A DNA stretch of 64,000 bases, taken from Halomonas ventosae (lineage in GTDB: Bacteria > Pseudomonadota > Gammaproteobacteria > Pseudomonadales > Halomonadaceae). Positions within the stretch are counted from its first letter, which is position 1, and every line of letters begins with the position of its first letter. The notes beneath the pieces were generated by a model, which saw only the letters and a program-made list of their open reading frames with translations, made no database searches and was not told the DNA's origin. This document shows, piece after piece, positions 32,470-41,594 of this stretch. Location of the stretch: assembly GCF_004361885.1 (NCBI RefSeq), contig NZ_SNWH01000004.1, positions 161,295-225,294 of the forward strand. The letters run 5' to 3'. The position numbers and the translations under genes were made by a program.

Positions 32470-33126
32470 CCCTCTTCTTCCCATGCGCCTGGCATGGCGA
32501 GCGCCCCTCCCCGGCCGAGGGGCTACCTTTCGACATCGGCCGACCGACGGGAGGAACCGGCATGACACCAGACCGGCGGCATCTACGAAGACCATTAGCG
32601 CCTCGGTGACTTCGACGCGGCCACCGACATCGATCCGTACGACATGGGGTGGTGGCGGGAGCCGTCAATGGCAGCTCCACGGCTCCTTTCCGGCAGCATC
32701 TCTGCGAGGCTCAGGCGTTTGGGAACTGCCAAGGTGCTCAAAGCCTAAAACCCTTGTGTTACCCAATGGTCAAGTGAAAGAGGAACATCAGAGGCGGATG
32801 GCACCACACCTTGATCGACATCATGCAAATCCCGCCTTCCGGGGGTTCCCGTCACCCGCCTGGACGACACAGTGAAGCTAAGGGGAAAAGGCGGAGCTTG
32901 TGGGTGATGTCATGGGGATGTCAGCGAGGGATGACCGGGTAGAGTGCGCCATTCCCTTGATAATCGACTCAAAGGGGGCGTGAAGGGAGCGTGGCGAATT
33001 TCTGGCGCTGGCCTTGGGGTTTAGATTGAGGCCACCGCCATGGCAGGCGCCTGAGAGAAGTTGTCGCCTGTAGATGATCAGCCGATATGTGTGAGCAGCT
33101 CGGTGGTGAGGAGCGCGAAAGCAGGG
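32470..33126. other. 657-bp region without a supported gene
   Basis: Only short frames without family signals are present. It contains a copy of the MerR-type operator seen before the copper genes (32743-32773), pointing left into DNA that no longer encodes a recognisable protein. This suggests a deleted or decayed metal-responsive gene. Confidence 0.5.
32743..32773 (-). promoter_or_regulatory. second MerR/CueR-type operator-promoter, orphan
   Basis: On the minus strand, TTGACC (32768-32773) is followed by a 19-bp spacer and TTAGGC, with a 21-bp dyad at 32750-32770 (half-sites match at 8 of 10). It closely resembles the site at 29429-29459. No intact gene lies downstream before the convergent TPM gene. 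Confidence 0.5.
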
Positions 33127-33699
33127 TCAGAACGGGTAGTGTATGGAGGCCGTCATCAGGTTGAGATGATCCATGGCCGGGGCATCGATCTTCTCGAGCT
33201 CCAGGCGGCTCACCAGGCGTCGCCACTGCAGGCGGGCCCCGAAGCCCTGCACCCTGGCGATGCCGCTACCTTCGCGGAGTCGATCGTTATCCCCCACGGG
33301 ATCGCCCTGCCACTCCGCCAGGCCCGACTTGGCATACAGGCCCAGCGGCCCGAAGCGCACGCCGGCCATCAGGCTGCCACCCAGACTGGTGGTGTCGAGA
33401 ACATGCTGGCCATCGGCGAGATCCACCGGCACGTCATCGCTTTCGCGATAGCTGAACTCGGCTCCCAGGTCGAGGCCGGGCAGATTCTGTGGCGTGAAGC
33501 CGGCAGTGAGGCGAAACCCCGAGGTATAGCCGTCGAGGGTTTCAATATCGCCGCCCTGCACGATCATGCCGTTGTCGAGTTGGGCGAGGTTGCGCGTCTT
33601 GCCCCCATAGGCAGGCGTGGGCGAGTCGGCGTGAGCGGACAGTGCCACCAGCGTCAGGATGGCGGCCAGTGCGATGGCAAGGCGTGAATCCGGTTGCAT
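33127..33699 (-). CDS. small outer-membrane beta-barrel protein
   Basis: A 190-residue protein with a signal peptide (cleavage after ALSAHA, residue 24). The rest is alternating hydrophobic and polar residues (GFRLTAGFTP, LDLGAEFSYRE, GGSLMAGVRFGPLGLYAKSGLAEW), ending with ...ASIHYPF. The terminal Phe and strand pattern indicate an 8-strand outer-membrane barrel. No specific function is recognised. It stands alone, in the same direction as panE and topB upstream of it. Confidence 0.6.
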   Translation of the reverse strand: MQPDSRLAIALAAILTLVALSAHADSPTPAYGGKTRNLAQLDNGMIVQGGDIETLDGYTSGFRLTAGFTPQNLPGLDLGAEFSYRESDDVPVDLADGQHVLDTTSLGGSLMAGVRFGPLGLYAKSGLAEWQGDPVGDNDRLREGSGIARVQGFGARLQWRRLVSRLELEKIDAPAMDHLNLMTASIHYPF

Positions 33700-33759
33700 G
33701 TTCCCGACCTTGAGTCGTCAGCTGACGGGCTGTGGGCTTTAAATTGTGGTCTTCCAAGC

Positions 33760-34698
33760 CTAGCAAGCCGTTGGAGGTTGCGCCAATGCCGCCGCCCGGT
33801 GGCGCAGGGCATCGAGATGCCCGTCAAGGCAGGGGGCCGGTAGCCGGTGCCGTGAGGCGGCATCCAGCAGCGGGGTGAGGATCGCCTCGTGCTCGGTGAG
33901 TCGCCCCGCCTGGACATCTTGCAACATGGAGGCGCGATTGGTGGCCGTGGCCTCGATGACCTGCCATATCAGGCTCCGCCAGCCCGCCAGCCCTTCGCCC
34001 TCAGGAGGCGCGATGCCCTCGGCGGCAAGGATCGCCGCGACTTCGGCGATCAGCCGCTCGACCATGCGCCGGAAGGGAGGGTCGCGCAGCTCGCCGTTAT
34101 GGATTGTGAAGTGGGCCACCAGCGGGTTGATCACCGCATTGACGGCCAGCTTGCGCCACAGCCGCACGCGGATGTCGTCTACCGCCTCGGTGGGCAGGCC
34201 GGCCGCCGAGAGAGTGACGGCCAGTCGCTCGGCGAGCTCGCCATGCCGGCCATCGAGGCAGCCCAGGAAGGTATGGCCATGTCCGGCATGGATCACCCGC
34301 GTCTCGTCCTGAACGTGGGCCCCCTCGGTCGTGCTGGCGCAGAGCACCGGCCCTTGATGGCGCGCGGTGAGCCGGGGCTGGCAGTCGAAACCGTTCTGCC
34401 ACAGTACAAGGGGAGTGCCGTCAGGCAGCCGGGTGGCAAGGGTGGCGTAGGCCGCCTCGGCAGCGTATGCCTTGGTCGTCAGATGCACCACCTCGGGCGG
34501 TGGCGATGGCGGGGCATCGATCCGGGCTACCTCGACCCGGCGGGTCAGGAATGCCTTCTCCGGGGTGATCAGGGTCTGGACGAGGGGGAGCGGGCGTCGC
34601 CCGATCAGCGTGATCGCTGCGTGGTCGCCAAGTCTCAGCGCGATCAGCCGGCCCAGGGCGCCGGGGCCGACGATCCAGTGCGTCGTCTTTCGGGTCAT
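33760..34698 (-). CDS. panE: 2-dehydropantoate 2-reductase (PanE/ApbA family)
   Basis: A 312-residue NADPH-dependent reductase of the pantothenate pathway. The N-terminal Rossmann motif is IVGPGALGRLIALRLG. The catalytic lysine is in RLWRKLAVNAVINPLVA, and the C-terminal helical domain has SMLQDVQAGRLTEHEAI with the conserved Asp/Glu. ATG 34698 is chosen for the GGAGGT SD and family start; the upstream frame overlaps topB. It lies 16 nt after the topB stop, so both were probably co-transcribed before topB was broken. An isofunctional reductase of related specificity cannot be excluded. Confidence 0.85.
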   Translation of the reverse strand: MTRKTTHWIVGPGALGRLIALRLGDHAAITLIGRRPLPLVQTLITPEKAFLTRRVEVARIDAPPSPPPEVVHLTTKAYAAEAAYATLATRLPDGTPLVLWQNGFDCQPRLTARHQGPVLCASTTEGAHVQDETRVIHAGHGHTFLGCLDGRHGELAERLAVTLSAAGLPTEAVDDIRVRLWRKLAVNAVINPLVAHFTIHNGELRDPPFRRMVERLIAEVAAILAAEGIAPPEGEGLAGWRSLIWQVIEATATNRASMLQDVQAGRLTEHEAILTPLLDAASRHRLPAPCLDGHLDALRHRAAALAQPPTAC

Positions 34699-34714
34699 CG
34701 GGTACCTCCCGGGG

Positions 34715-36317
34715 TCATGAGCGACGAGTGCGCCGTGTGGCCGCCTTGCGGCGCGGACTGCCGTGCCGGGTGCCACGGGGCGAGCGCGCTGCCGGGGCCT
34801 GCTCGCCCTGGGCGCCGTGCAGCGCCTCGCGCATCCGGCCTGTGTCGGCGGCAGCGAGCAGGCCATGCAGATCCTCGATCAGCGCCGCGAGGAAGGGGGC
34901 CGGGGCCTCGCCCTGCTCGGCGATGGCGCCCAGGCGCTGTTCCCAGAGTGCGGTACGCTCGGGGCGGCCCACCGCCACGGGTAGCGAGGCGATCAGCGCG
35001 CTGCCGAGCCGTGTGGCCTTAAGCGCCTTGGCCTGGCGCACCAGGTAGCCGCGTTCCACCAGCGTCTCGATGATACCGGCACGGGTCGCCTCGGTGCCCA
35101 GGCCATCGTGTTCGCGCAGGGTGCGTCGCACGGCCGGGTCCTCGACATACCGGGCGATGTTCATCATCGCCTTGATCAGGCTGGCGTCGGTGAAAGGCTC
35201 CGGCGGGCGGGTCTCGCGTTCCTCGACCCCGGTCTCCTGGACCCGGCAACTCTCACCCTCGGTGAGCACTGGCAACGGTGGCGCCTCGTCCCGAGTGGTG
35301 AACAACGGCTTCCAGCCGGGGTCGAGGATCTCCTGGCCGCGGGCGCGGAAGCATTCGCCGACGATGGTGAATTCCGCCTTCACCTCGCGGGTGGAAAGCG
35401 CGGGATAGAACTGCGCCAGCACGTTGCGCGCGATCAGCCGGAAGACATCGGCCTCGGCCTTCTCCAGTCGCGCGAGGTCGGCGGGCTTGCCGGTGGGAGA
35501 CAGCGCATGGTGGGCGCCGACCTTGCGATCGTCCCAGGCTCTGGAGCGCCGCGCGAAATCCGCCCCGGCAAGCCAGCCGCGCAGCGTCTCGTCCTGGCGG
35601 CAGGCGCCCTCCAGGGTGGCCCGCGCCGCGGCGCAATGCTCCTCGGGCAGGTAGCGGCAGTCCGAGCGCGGGTAGGTGATCAGCTGGTGGCGCTCGTAAA
35701 GGCGCTGGCAGATGTCTAGGGTGGCCTTGGCGGAGAGGCCGAAGCGTCGGGCGGCATCGACCTGCAGCGCCGATAGCGAGTAGGGCAGCGGGGCGGCCTG
35801 GCGCTTGTCGCGGCGCTCGAGCGACGTGAGTCGCCCTTCGGCGCCGGACAGCCGCTCGGCCAGGGCATCGGCCGGTTTCCGGACCAGCAGGCGGCCCTGG
35901 TCGTCGAGGGGGTGGGGCTCACCGGGCACCCACCAGGCGCGCAGTTGGCCCTGCGCAACGGCGAGGTCGACCCACAGCACGAAGAAGGGCTTGGGGATGA
36001 AATCGCGGATCTCGGCGTCGCGGCGCACCACCAGCCCGAGCACCGGGGTCTGGACACGGCCCACCGAGAGCACACCGTCATGGCCGGCCTGGCGGCCAGT
36101 GAGCGTCCAGGCGCGGGTCAGGTTGATGCCGTAGAGCCAGTCGGCCCGGGCGCGACACTGGGCCGCCCGATAGAGCGGCTCGAAACGGCCGTTGTCCTCG
36201 AGCCGGGCGAGCGCGCGCTGCACCGCCGGGCGGTTGAGGTCGCTGACCAGCAGCCGGGATACCGGCCCCTTCCAGCCCAGGTGCTCGATCACCTCCTGCA
36301 CCAGCAGCTGGCCCTCG
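34715..36317 (-). pseudogene. topB: host DNA topoisomerase III, 5' part removed by the island
   Basis: This is the C-terminal three quarters (about 530 residues) of a type IA topoisomerase. It has SVGRVQTPVLGLVV, the catalytic tyrosine in HQLITYPRSDCRYLPEEH, and the DGLGTEATRAGIIETL region. Homology begins exactly at EGQLLVQEV, which follows DPDR in intact TopB. Upstream codons are AT-rich island sequence that supplies an unrelated ATG at 36382. The first 105 or so residues, including the Toprim Glu and both Asp residues, are missing, so this copy should be inactive. The 5' part is not in the window. Confidence 0.88.
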
Positions 36318-36668
36318 TCGTTACTATTACAAGTGCAAAAGTGTGAAAATGTGTAATTATATGATTTTATTGGATATTTCATGATTTCATATTTTCTGTG
36401 CTTTTTCGCAAATTGGCGTGACCCAGCCTAGTTCAGGTCGCTGTAAGAATGGTGGAAAGCCTTGCGCCATCCTATGCGTCCATCACGAAATTTCCTATAG
36501 CTAATGCTAGTGAATACTTACAACAGTATTCCATCCTCTGCGGGAGCAGCACCATTGTCGATCGACGCAGGTTGATGTGATTCCGATGATTATGCTGTAG
36601 CTGGTGCTTCCCTGATGCTGGTGTTGGGGTCTATGTTCACTGCGGGAGCTGAGGGGAAGATTTGTTTT

Positions 36669-36684
36669 CTACCATATGTGGTAG
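36669..36684. promoter_or_regulatory. palindromic operator candidate upstream of CBASS
   Basis: CTACCA-TATG-TGGTAG is a perfect 6-bp inverted repeat around 4 bp. It sits directly before a promoter-like pair (see 36686-36714) and about 110 bp upstream of the CD-NTase gene. It could bind a dimeric regulator; none is encoded next to it. Confidence 0.35.
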
Positions 36685-36685
36685 T

Positions 36686-36714
36686 TTGATTTTTCTTTCT
36701 TCTCTATATATGCT
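36686..36714 (+). promoter_or_regulatory. candidate promoter of the CBASS operon
   Basis: TTGATT (36686-36691), a 17-bp spacer and TATGCT (36709-36714), each matching the consensus at 4 of 6. The remaining AT-rich sequence 36318-36792 has no supported gene. Confidence 0.35.
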
Positions 36715-36792
36715 AATTTTGTGCAAGGGTGGTTAAGGCTAATATGCTTTTGGAAGCCACTTTGTAAGAAAATGAAGCCGGGAGTGGTGCGC

Positions 36793-38031
36793 ATGACAGT
36801 TACAATCACCAAGCAGAGTGAAGCTTATTTAGATGCTCTGGCAAAAGTCCTTGAAATTCCTATCTCACGATATGAGCAGGCGGAGAAGAGCTATAAATCT
36901 CTTGGAGAATGGTTTCATAGGGACGGTTCTTGTGTGCGACATCTTGACCCGGATGTGTTTGTACAGGGCTCCTTTCGATTGGGTACAGTCATCAAACCAC
37001 AGTCTGCTGAAGAAGAATATGATGTCGACTGCGCCTGTAATTTGAATAACCTTGATAAGTCAGAGCTGACACAAGCTGGTCTGAAAGAACTCCTTGGCCA
37101 TGAAGTCAAGCTTTATCGAGAAAGTAAAGGAATCTCAAAGGAAGTTCACGAAGGTCGGCGGTGTTGGCGGTTAGAATATGCCGACGGTGCGCAATTTCAT
37201 ATGGATATCGTTCCATGTATTCCAAATGGGCACGATCAACGCCGTTTGCTCGAAGATAGAAGGCTGGATGCCCAGTTTTCCGATACAGCTGTTGCGATTA
37301 CTGATAATGAAGTAATCCCTCAATACTATCAGATCACAAATGACTGGCCGCGTTCCAATCCTCGCGGGTACGCAGAATGGTTTAAGTTGCGAATGGGAGA
37401 TGTCTTTAAACGTCGGCGGCAACAGGTGCTAGACGAGGTGCGCTCAGGCGGAATAATTACGGCCAGTGTCGAAGATATTCCCACTTACCGCGTCAGAACC
37501 CCACTTCAATCAGCTATCATGATTCTAAAACGTCATCGAGACATAATGTTTGCTGATGACCCAACAAACAAGCCTATCTCCATCATTATTTCCACGCTAG
37601 CAGCACACGCTTATCGAGGTGAGGAAACAATTGGTCTTGCCCTGCTTTCGATCTTGAGCCGCATGCAAGATGCGATTGGTCATGATGGTGAGAAATATAT
37701 CATCAGGAATCCCACTGATGCCCTCGAAAATTTTGCAGACAAGTGGGAGGCTCATCCTGAGCGGGCGGTAGCATTTTTTGATTGGCTTGAAGAGGCCCGT
37801 GAGGATTTTCGTGAAGCCGGACGCCTTGTCGAACACCGGCGTATATCTAGTGTTCTAGCTAGTCGCATTGGGAGTGATCTGACTGATCAAGTAAGCAATA
37901 GTATCAATTCTTCGAGCTCCGTAGGGGGCGGACTTCTGAGTGCTGCAACAGCCGCATCGGCTTTTTCGGCACCCAATGTGTCTTTCTCTGACGAGCCAAG
38001 AACCCCCAAAAAGCCGGATGGCTTCGCATGA
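36793..38031 (+). CDS. CBASS CD-NTase (cyclic oligonucleotide synthase)
   Basis: A 412-residue cGAS/DncV-like nucleotidyltransferase that would make a cyclic di- or trinucleotide on phage infection. The catalytic signature is QGSFRLG (GS at residues 59-60), metal-binding Asp77 and Asp79 in EYDVDCA, and Asp138 in FHMDIVPC. The C-terminal 45 residues are a flexible Ser/Ala/Pro tail ending in GFA, as expected for the acceptor or donor tail processed by Cap2/Cap3. ATG 36793 has GGAG 8 nt upstream. The clade and nucleotide product cannot be told by eye. It overlaps cap2 by ATGA. Confidence 0.9.
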   Translation: MTVTITKQSEAYLDALAKVLEIPISRYEQAEKSYKSLGEWFHRDGSCVRHLDPDVFVQGSFRLGTVIKPQSAEEEYDVDCACNLNNLDKSELTQAGLKELLGHEVKLYRESKGISKEVHEGRRCWRLEYADGAQFHMDIVPCIPNGHDQRRLLEDRRLDAQFSDTAVAITDNEVIPQYYQITNDWPRSNPRGYAEWFKLRMGDVFKRRRQQVLDEVRSGGIITASVEDIPTYRVRTPLQSAIMILKRHRDIMFADDPTNKPISIIISTLAAHAYRGEETIGLALLSILSRMQDAIGHDGEKYIIRNPTDALENFADKWEAHPERAVAFFDWLEEAREDFREAGRLVEHRRISSVLASRIGSDLTDQVSNSINSSSSVGGGLLSAATAASAFSAPNVSFSDEPRTPKKPDGFA

Positions 38032-39749
38032 CCTGGTGGATTACGAATAGCACGCGGCTATCTTCTGAAAAGCTCTCCATCACAGAGCTTGAAGCCACGG
38101 TTGATTGGCTTCGGGTTTCGAGGTGGCAAATCAGCGTGGATCTTGCTATGTGCGTAGACTTCCAAGTCACCAATAGCGATGAAGAGTTTGCTTTTCAGAT
38201 GGTCTATCCGAGCGTATTCCCAGATACGCCACCGATGGTTTATACAAAAGATAGAACGCAAGTTTCTCTGCATCAGTACGGTGCGGATGGTGAGCTTTGC
38301 TTGGAGTATCGGCCGGATAACTGGAAGCCGTCAGTCACAGGGGCGGACATGATAGTTAGCTGCCAAAAATTATTGTTGGAAGAGCGCCCCGAGCAAGGCA
38401 AAATGCTTTACGCACATTCGGCTCACGTGGCGTCTTTAGGACGTGACATGCGGTCAAAACATTTTCGATTTTTAGTAACCGAGCACGATATAAAAATCCT
38501 CAATGCATTGAATGAGCGCGAGCCAACCTCTGTTTTTTTGAGTGAGCGGAGTTCATCGTCTGTATATATATCAACGCTTTCTCATGTTGGTGCGAATGAA
38601 GAGTCGGCATTGCCTAGTGATTTCGTGTTCCCAGAAGGAAGAATAAACGATGTGGGGTTAGTAGTTCGGCTAGTCGGAGTCGGTAGTCCTAGTGCAAGTA
38701 ATGCGGATGAGCTGCGAGCGCTTCTCGAAAGTTTTGAGCTAGTTGATCTGTGTGACTCGCTACTGAACAGCAACAGCTTTTCGCATCTGCTAATAGGTGA
38801 CGAAGAGTCTTGGTCATTTTTCTGTATTTTTGGGGAAATTAATGATCGTAAAGTCATTAACTATACAACATTGCGACTTCCGAGCGAAAAGCAACGTTTG
38901 CCAGACACTAGCTTCTCTCTTTCTAACAAAGTGGTAGGTCTTGTTGGGTGCGGTTCCATTGGATCAAAAATTGCTGCTAGCTTGTGCCGGTCTGGTGTAG
39001 GAAGTTTCTTTTTTATTGATGAGGATATTTTTTTTCCCGGTAATGTCATTCGCAATGAACTAGACCTTAACGATACAGGCGCTCACAAGGCTCAAGCCTT
39101 GCGTGGTCGGCTGCTCAGAATTAATCCTCACGTGGATATCAAAGCCTTGCGGATCGCCCTCGGTGGTCAAGAAAGCGCAGACTCGATGGCTGGAGCCCTC
39201 GAGTCACTTGGTGAATGCGATCTCCTGATAGATGCTACAGCTGAACCAACAGCATTTAATATGATCGCCTCGGTGTCAACACGTCAGAAAAAACCAATGA
39301 TTTGGGTGGAGGTGTTTGCTGGGGGTATCGGTGGAATTGTTGCTCGTGCCCGCCCCGATATAGATCCCATCCCGTTAGCAGCACGATCTCAAATTAAGGT
39401 CTGGTGCAATGACCAAGGTATGGATTGGATCCGGTCAGAAGGGGTAAGTCATTATGATGGCCGAGATGGAGAAGGGGAACCGTTAATTGCAGAAGATGCT
39501 GAGATTTCGATCATGGCAGGATATGCGGCTAGATTTGCATCCGATATTCTGTCTCGCCCAGAAGCAAGTATCTTCCCTGTTTCCGCCTATGTTGTCGGTT
39601 TCTCTTCAGAGTGGCTATTCAATGAGCCTTTTGATACTCGCCCTATTGACCTCATGCCTGATGGGGAATGGGGAGAGAATATTGATATGTTGGAGCCAGA
39701 AGCGCTTGCACAGCTCTTTAGAGAGCATTTTCCTTCTGAGGATAGTTAG
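38028..39749 (+). CDS. cap2: Cap2: fused E2-E1 ubiquitin-like ligase of type II CBASS
   Basis: A 573-residue protein. The N-terminal E2-like (UBC) domain (about 15-130) has its probable active cysteine in GELCLEYRPDNW. The C-terminal E1/ThiF domain has the nucleotide-binding loop VGLVGCGSIGSKIA, ELDLNDTGAHKA and DLLIDATAEPTAFN. In known type II CBASS, Cap2 conjugates the CD-NTase C-terminus to targets and so primes the synthase. The E1 cysteine cannot be fixed by eye; the Cys in KVWCNDQGMDW is a candidate. It lies between the CD-NTase and cap3 without gaps. Confidence 0.88.
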   Translation: MTWWITNSTRLSSEKLSITELEATVDWLRVSRWQISVDLAMCVDFQVTNSDEEFAFQMVYPSVFPDTPPMVYTKDRTQVSLHQYGADGELCLEYRPDNWKPSVTGADMIVSCQKLLLEERPEQGKMLYAHSAHVASLGRDMRSKHFRFLVTEHDIKILNALNEREPTSVFLSERSSSSVYISTLSHVGANEESALPSDFVFPEGRINDVGLVVRLVGVGSPSASNADELRALLESFELVDLCDSLLNSNSFSHLLIGDEESWSFFCIFGEINDRKVINYTTLRLPSEKQRLPDTSFSLSNKVVGLVGCGSIGSKIAASLCRSGVGSFFFIDEDIFFPGNVIRNELDLNDTGAHKAQALRGRLLRINPHVDIKALRIALGGQESADSMAGALESLGECDLLIDATAEPTAFNMIASVSTRQKKPMIWVEVFAGGIGGIVARARPDIDPIPLAARSQIKVWCNDQGMDWIRSEGVSHYDGRDGEGEPLIAEDAEISIMAGYAARFASDILSRPEASIFPVSAYVVGFSSEWLFNEPFDTRPIDLMPDGEWGENIDMLEPEALAQLFREHFPSEDS

Positions 39750-40226
39750 ATGCAAATTCTTCTGCCAACTGATGTGCTGAATAAAATGCGCTGCCATATG
39801 CTCCGCGCCGGACGCCGTGAAATTGGCGGAATAATTATGGGTGAAGAGGTTGAAGATCAAAAGTTTAGGATTGTAGATTTCTCTGTTGATTGCAGTAGTG
39901 GTTCTCATTCGAATTTTGTCCGTGATGCAGAGCAGCATAGCCAAGCTCTAACCGATTTCTTTGAAAGAACTGGGGCAGACTATCGTAGATACAACTATCT
40001 TGGTGAATGGCACACTCATCCAAGCTATGAAGTGCAGCCCAGTTTGCAGGATCTGAATGCGATGAAGGATTTAGTCGACGGTTCAGGAGGTGTTGAGTTT
40101 GCAGTCCTTTTAATAGCTCGGTTGAAGTGGTGCTCGCAGCTTGAATTTAGTGCAAGCCTTTTCGTTAGAGATTATGAGCCGACCCCGATAGGCTTGGTCC
40201 ATGAGAAATTAATAGCCAGATATTAA
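39750..40226 (+). CDS. cap3: Cap3: JAB/JAMM isopeptidase of type II CBASS
   Basis: A 158-residue zinc metalloprotease. The JAMM motif is complete: Glu in REIGGIIMGE, His-x-His in GEWHTHPSYEVQPS, and the downstream Asp in SLQDLNAMK. In characterised systems Cap3 removes CD-NTase from its conjugates, antagonising Cap2. Its ATG follows the cap2 stop directly. Confidence 0.9.
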   Translation: MQILLPTDVLNKMRCHMLRAGRREIGGIIMGEEVEDQKFRIVDFSVDCSSGSHSNFVRDAEQHSQALTDFFERTGADYRRYNYLGEWHTHPSYEVQPSLQDLNAMKDLVDGSGGVEFAVLLIARLKWCSQLEFSASLFVRDYEPTPIGLVHEKLIARY

Positions 40227-40247
40227 TTGGTGGTGAGTGATATATAA

Positions 40248-41345
40248 ATGATCAAAAAGCTCTTTGAAAATTTTGTCCGCAAGGGAACCGACTGGCTATT
40301 TCGCGTTCATTCAATTGAAGCTATTATTTTAAAGTCGGCTTTTGGTGTGTTATTAGCTGTTTTCGGTGTCCCGCCATTTGTGGCATTTATCTTGCGTCTT
40401 ATTCTGGGGACTGTACCTGAAGAAATTTTGTCCGTACAAAAAACTTTCACTGATATCCACATCTTAATACTAGCAATCTGCTCTATTGCTATATTAATCG
40501 CGTTGAGCTTGATTGTTTATAGGGTTGTGAGCGAGGCAAAAAACAACTCTAAGAAGAGAGTTGTAGTGGTTGAAGGTCGAGGACTTCGTGATGATGATGG
40601 TTCTCCACTTGATCAAGTAGTGAGAAAAAACACTAAAGGGCAAATTATCCCCGTTCTGCTTGACTTGCGGAATCGTCTGGATGGAAAAGTCATCGAGCCC
40701 GAACGCGCACTAAGTGAGATTTATAGTGTGCACCGAACGATACTTCAGCACAAAAAAAGTTCCGAAAGGAGCAGCCTGAAAGTCTTTTATGGTGGTCTAA
40801 CATCTGTTCCTTATACTTTTCTAACAGGCGTGCTTTTGGACGATGAGGGAGTGATTGATCTATATGACTGGGATCGAACGCGAGAAAACTGGCGTAAACT
40901 AGATGAAGAAGACGATGGAGCTGAATTTAGTGTAAATGGGGTTGAAAGGGTTGTTCATGAAGAAGATGTGGTGATAGCACTTGCTTTCTCTTATGCAATT
41001 GACGACAAAAACTTAAAAAGTACATTTAATTATCCCGCTGTGAGGCTTACTCTCGATGGCATGTCCTCAGACGCACATTGGTCTCGCGAAAAACAAAATC
41101 GCCTAGCACAGCAATTTTTTGAAGTTGTCAAGCAACTCAGTGAGCATGATGTAAAACGCATACATTTAGTTATGGCAGCGCCAAACAGCGTGGTTTTCAC
41201 ATTTGGGCGCCGATATGACAAACGTAATCTACCTGAGCTGATTGTTTATCAGTTTGAACGTGGTAAAGAACGGGCCTATCCTTGGGGTGTTTTGATGCCT
41301 GTTGCTGGAGTTGATTATGCTAAAATATTCTTTAGTGGCGACTAA
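40248..41345 (+). CDS. cap14: CBASS effector with two membrane helices and a SAVED domain (Cap14-like)
   Basis: A 365-residue protein. Two hydrophobic segments (about 25-54 and 68-94) precede a soluble region with SAVED-domain features at the end: HLVMAAPNSVVFTFGRRYDK and VYQFER...YPWGVLMP. SAVED domains sense cyclic oligonucleotides. By analogy with 2TM-SAVED (Cap14) effectors, ligand binding would drive membrane disruption and abortive infection. It starts 21 bp after cap3, last in the operon. It has low GC and AT-rich codons like its neighbours. Confidence 0.82.
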   Translation: MIKKLFENFVRKGTDWLFRVHSIEAIILKSAFGVLLAVFGVPPFVAFILRLILGTVPEEILSVQKTFTDIHILILAICSIAILIALSLIVYRVVSEAKNNSKKRVVVVEGRGLRDDDGSPLDQVVRKNTKGQIIPVLLDLRNRLDGKVIEPERALSEIYSVHRTILQHKKSSERSSLKVFYGGLTSVPYTFLTGVLLDDEGVIDLYDWDRTRENWRKLDEEDDGAEFSVNGVERVVHEEDVVIALAFSYAIDDKNLKSTFNYPAVRLTLDGMSSDAHWSREKQNRLAQQFFEVVKQLSEHDVKRIHLVMAAPNSVVFTFGRRYDKRNLPELIVYQFERGKERAYPWGVLMPVAGVDYAKIFFSGD

Positions 41346-41434
41346 CAGTCGTTATACATACCCTCTGACGGAGGTGTTATTAAGTGAAACTCAGAACTTG
41401 GATCACTTGATAGGTGAAATGCGATCTAGCTGGG

Positions 41435-41576
41435 TGTCATCAAGCGACAGGCGTGCGGATCGGTGGTTGGTTGAAGTGGACCCCATTCACTGGACCACCT
41501 GACAGGCGAGCTAAGCTCTGATCGGGTTGTCATCAGGTGTCAGGCCGCCTGGAACAGTGGTTGATCGAAGTACACC
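41435..41576. repeat. two degenerate ~49-bp direct repeats
   Basis: Copy 1 (41435-41482) and copy 2 (41528-41576) align over their length, sharing TGTCATCA, CAGGC, GTGGTTG, GAAGT and a terminal ACC. They are about 70 per cent identical by eye and 93 bp apart. Between them, CACCTGACA and TGTCAGG form a further inverted match. They lie between the end of the CBASS operon and an orphan LysR gene, and resemble the repeated binding sites at the ends of IS21-type elements. Confidence 0.45.
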
Positions 41577-41594
41577 TCATCGGGTATTGCATTA

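Noticed and set aside
36317..36382. ATG at 36382 as the start of a shortened functional TopB
   Set aside because: The first 22 codons lie in island DNA and replace the Toprim Glu/Asp region, so an active topoisomerase is not expected.
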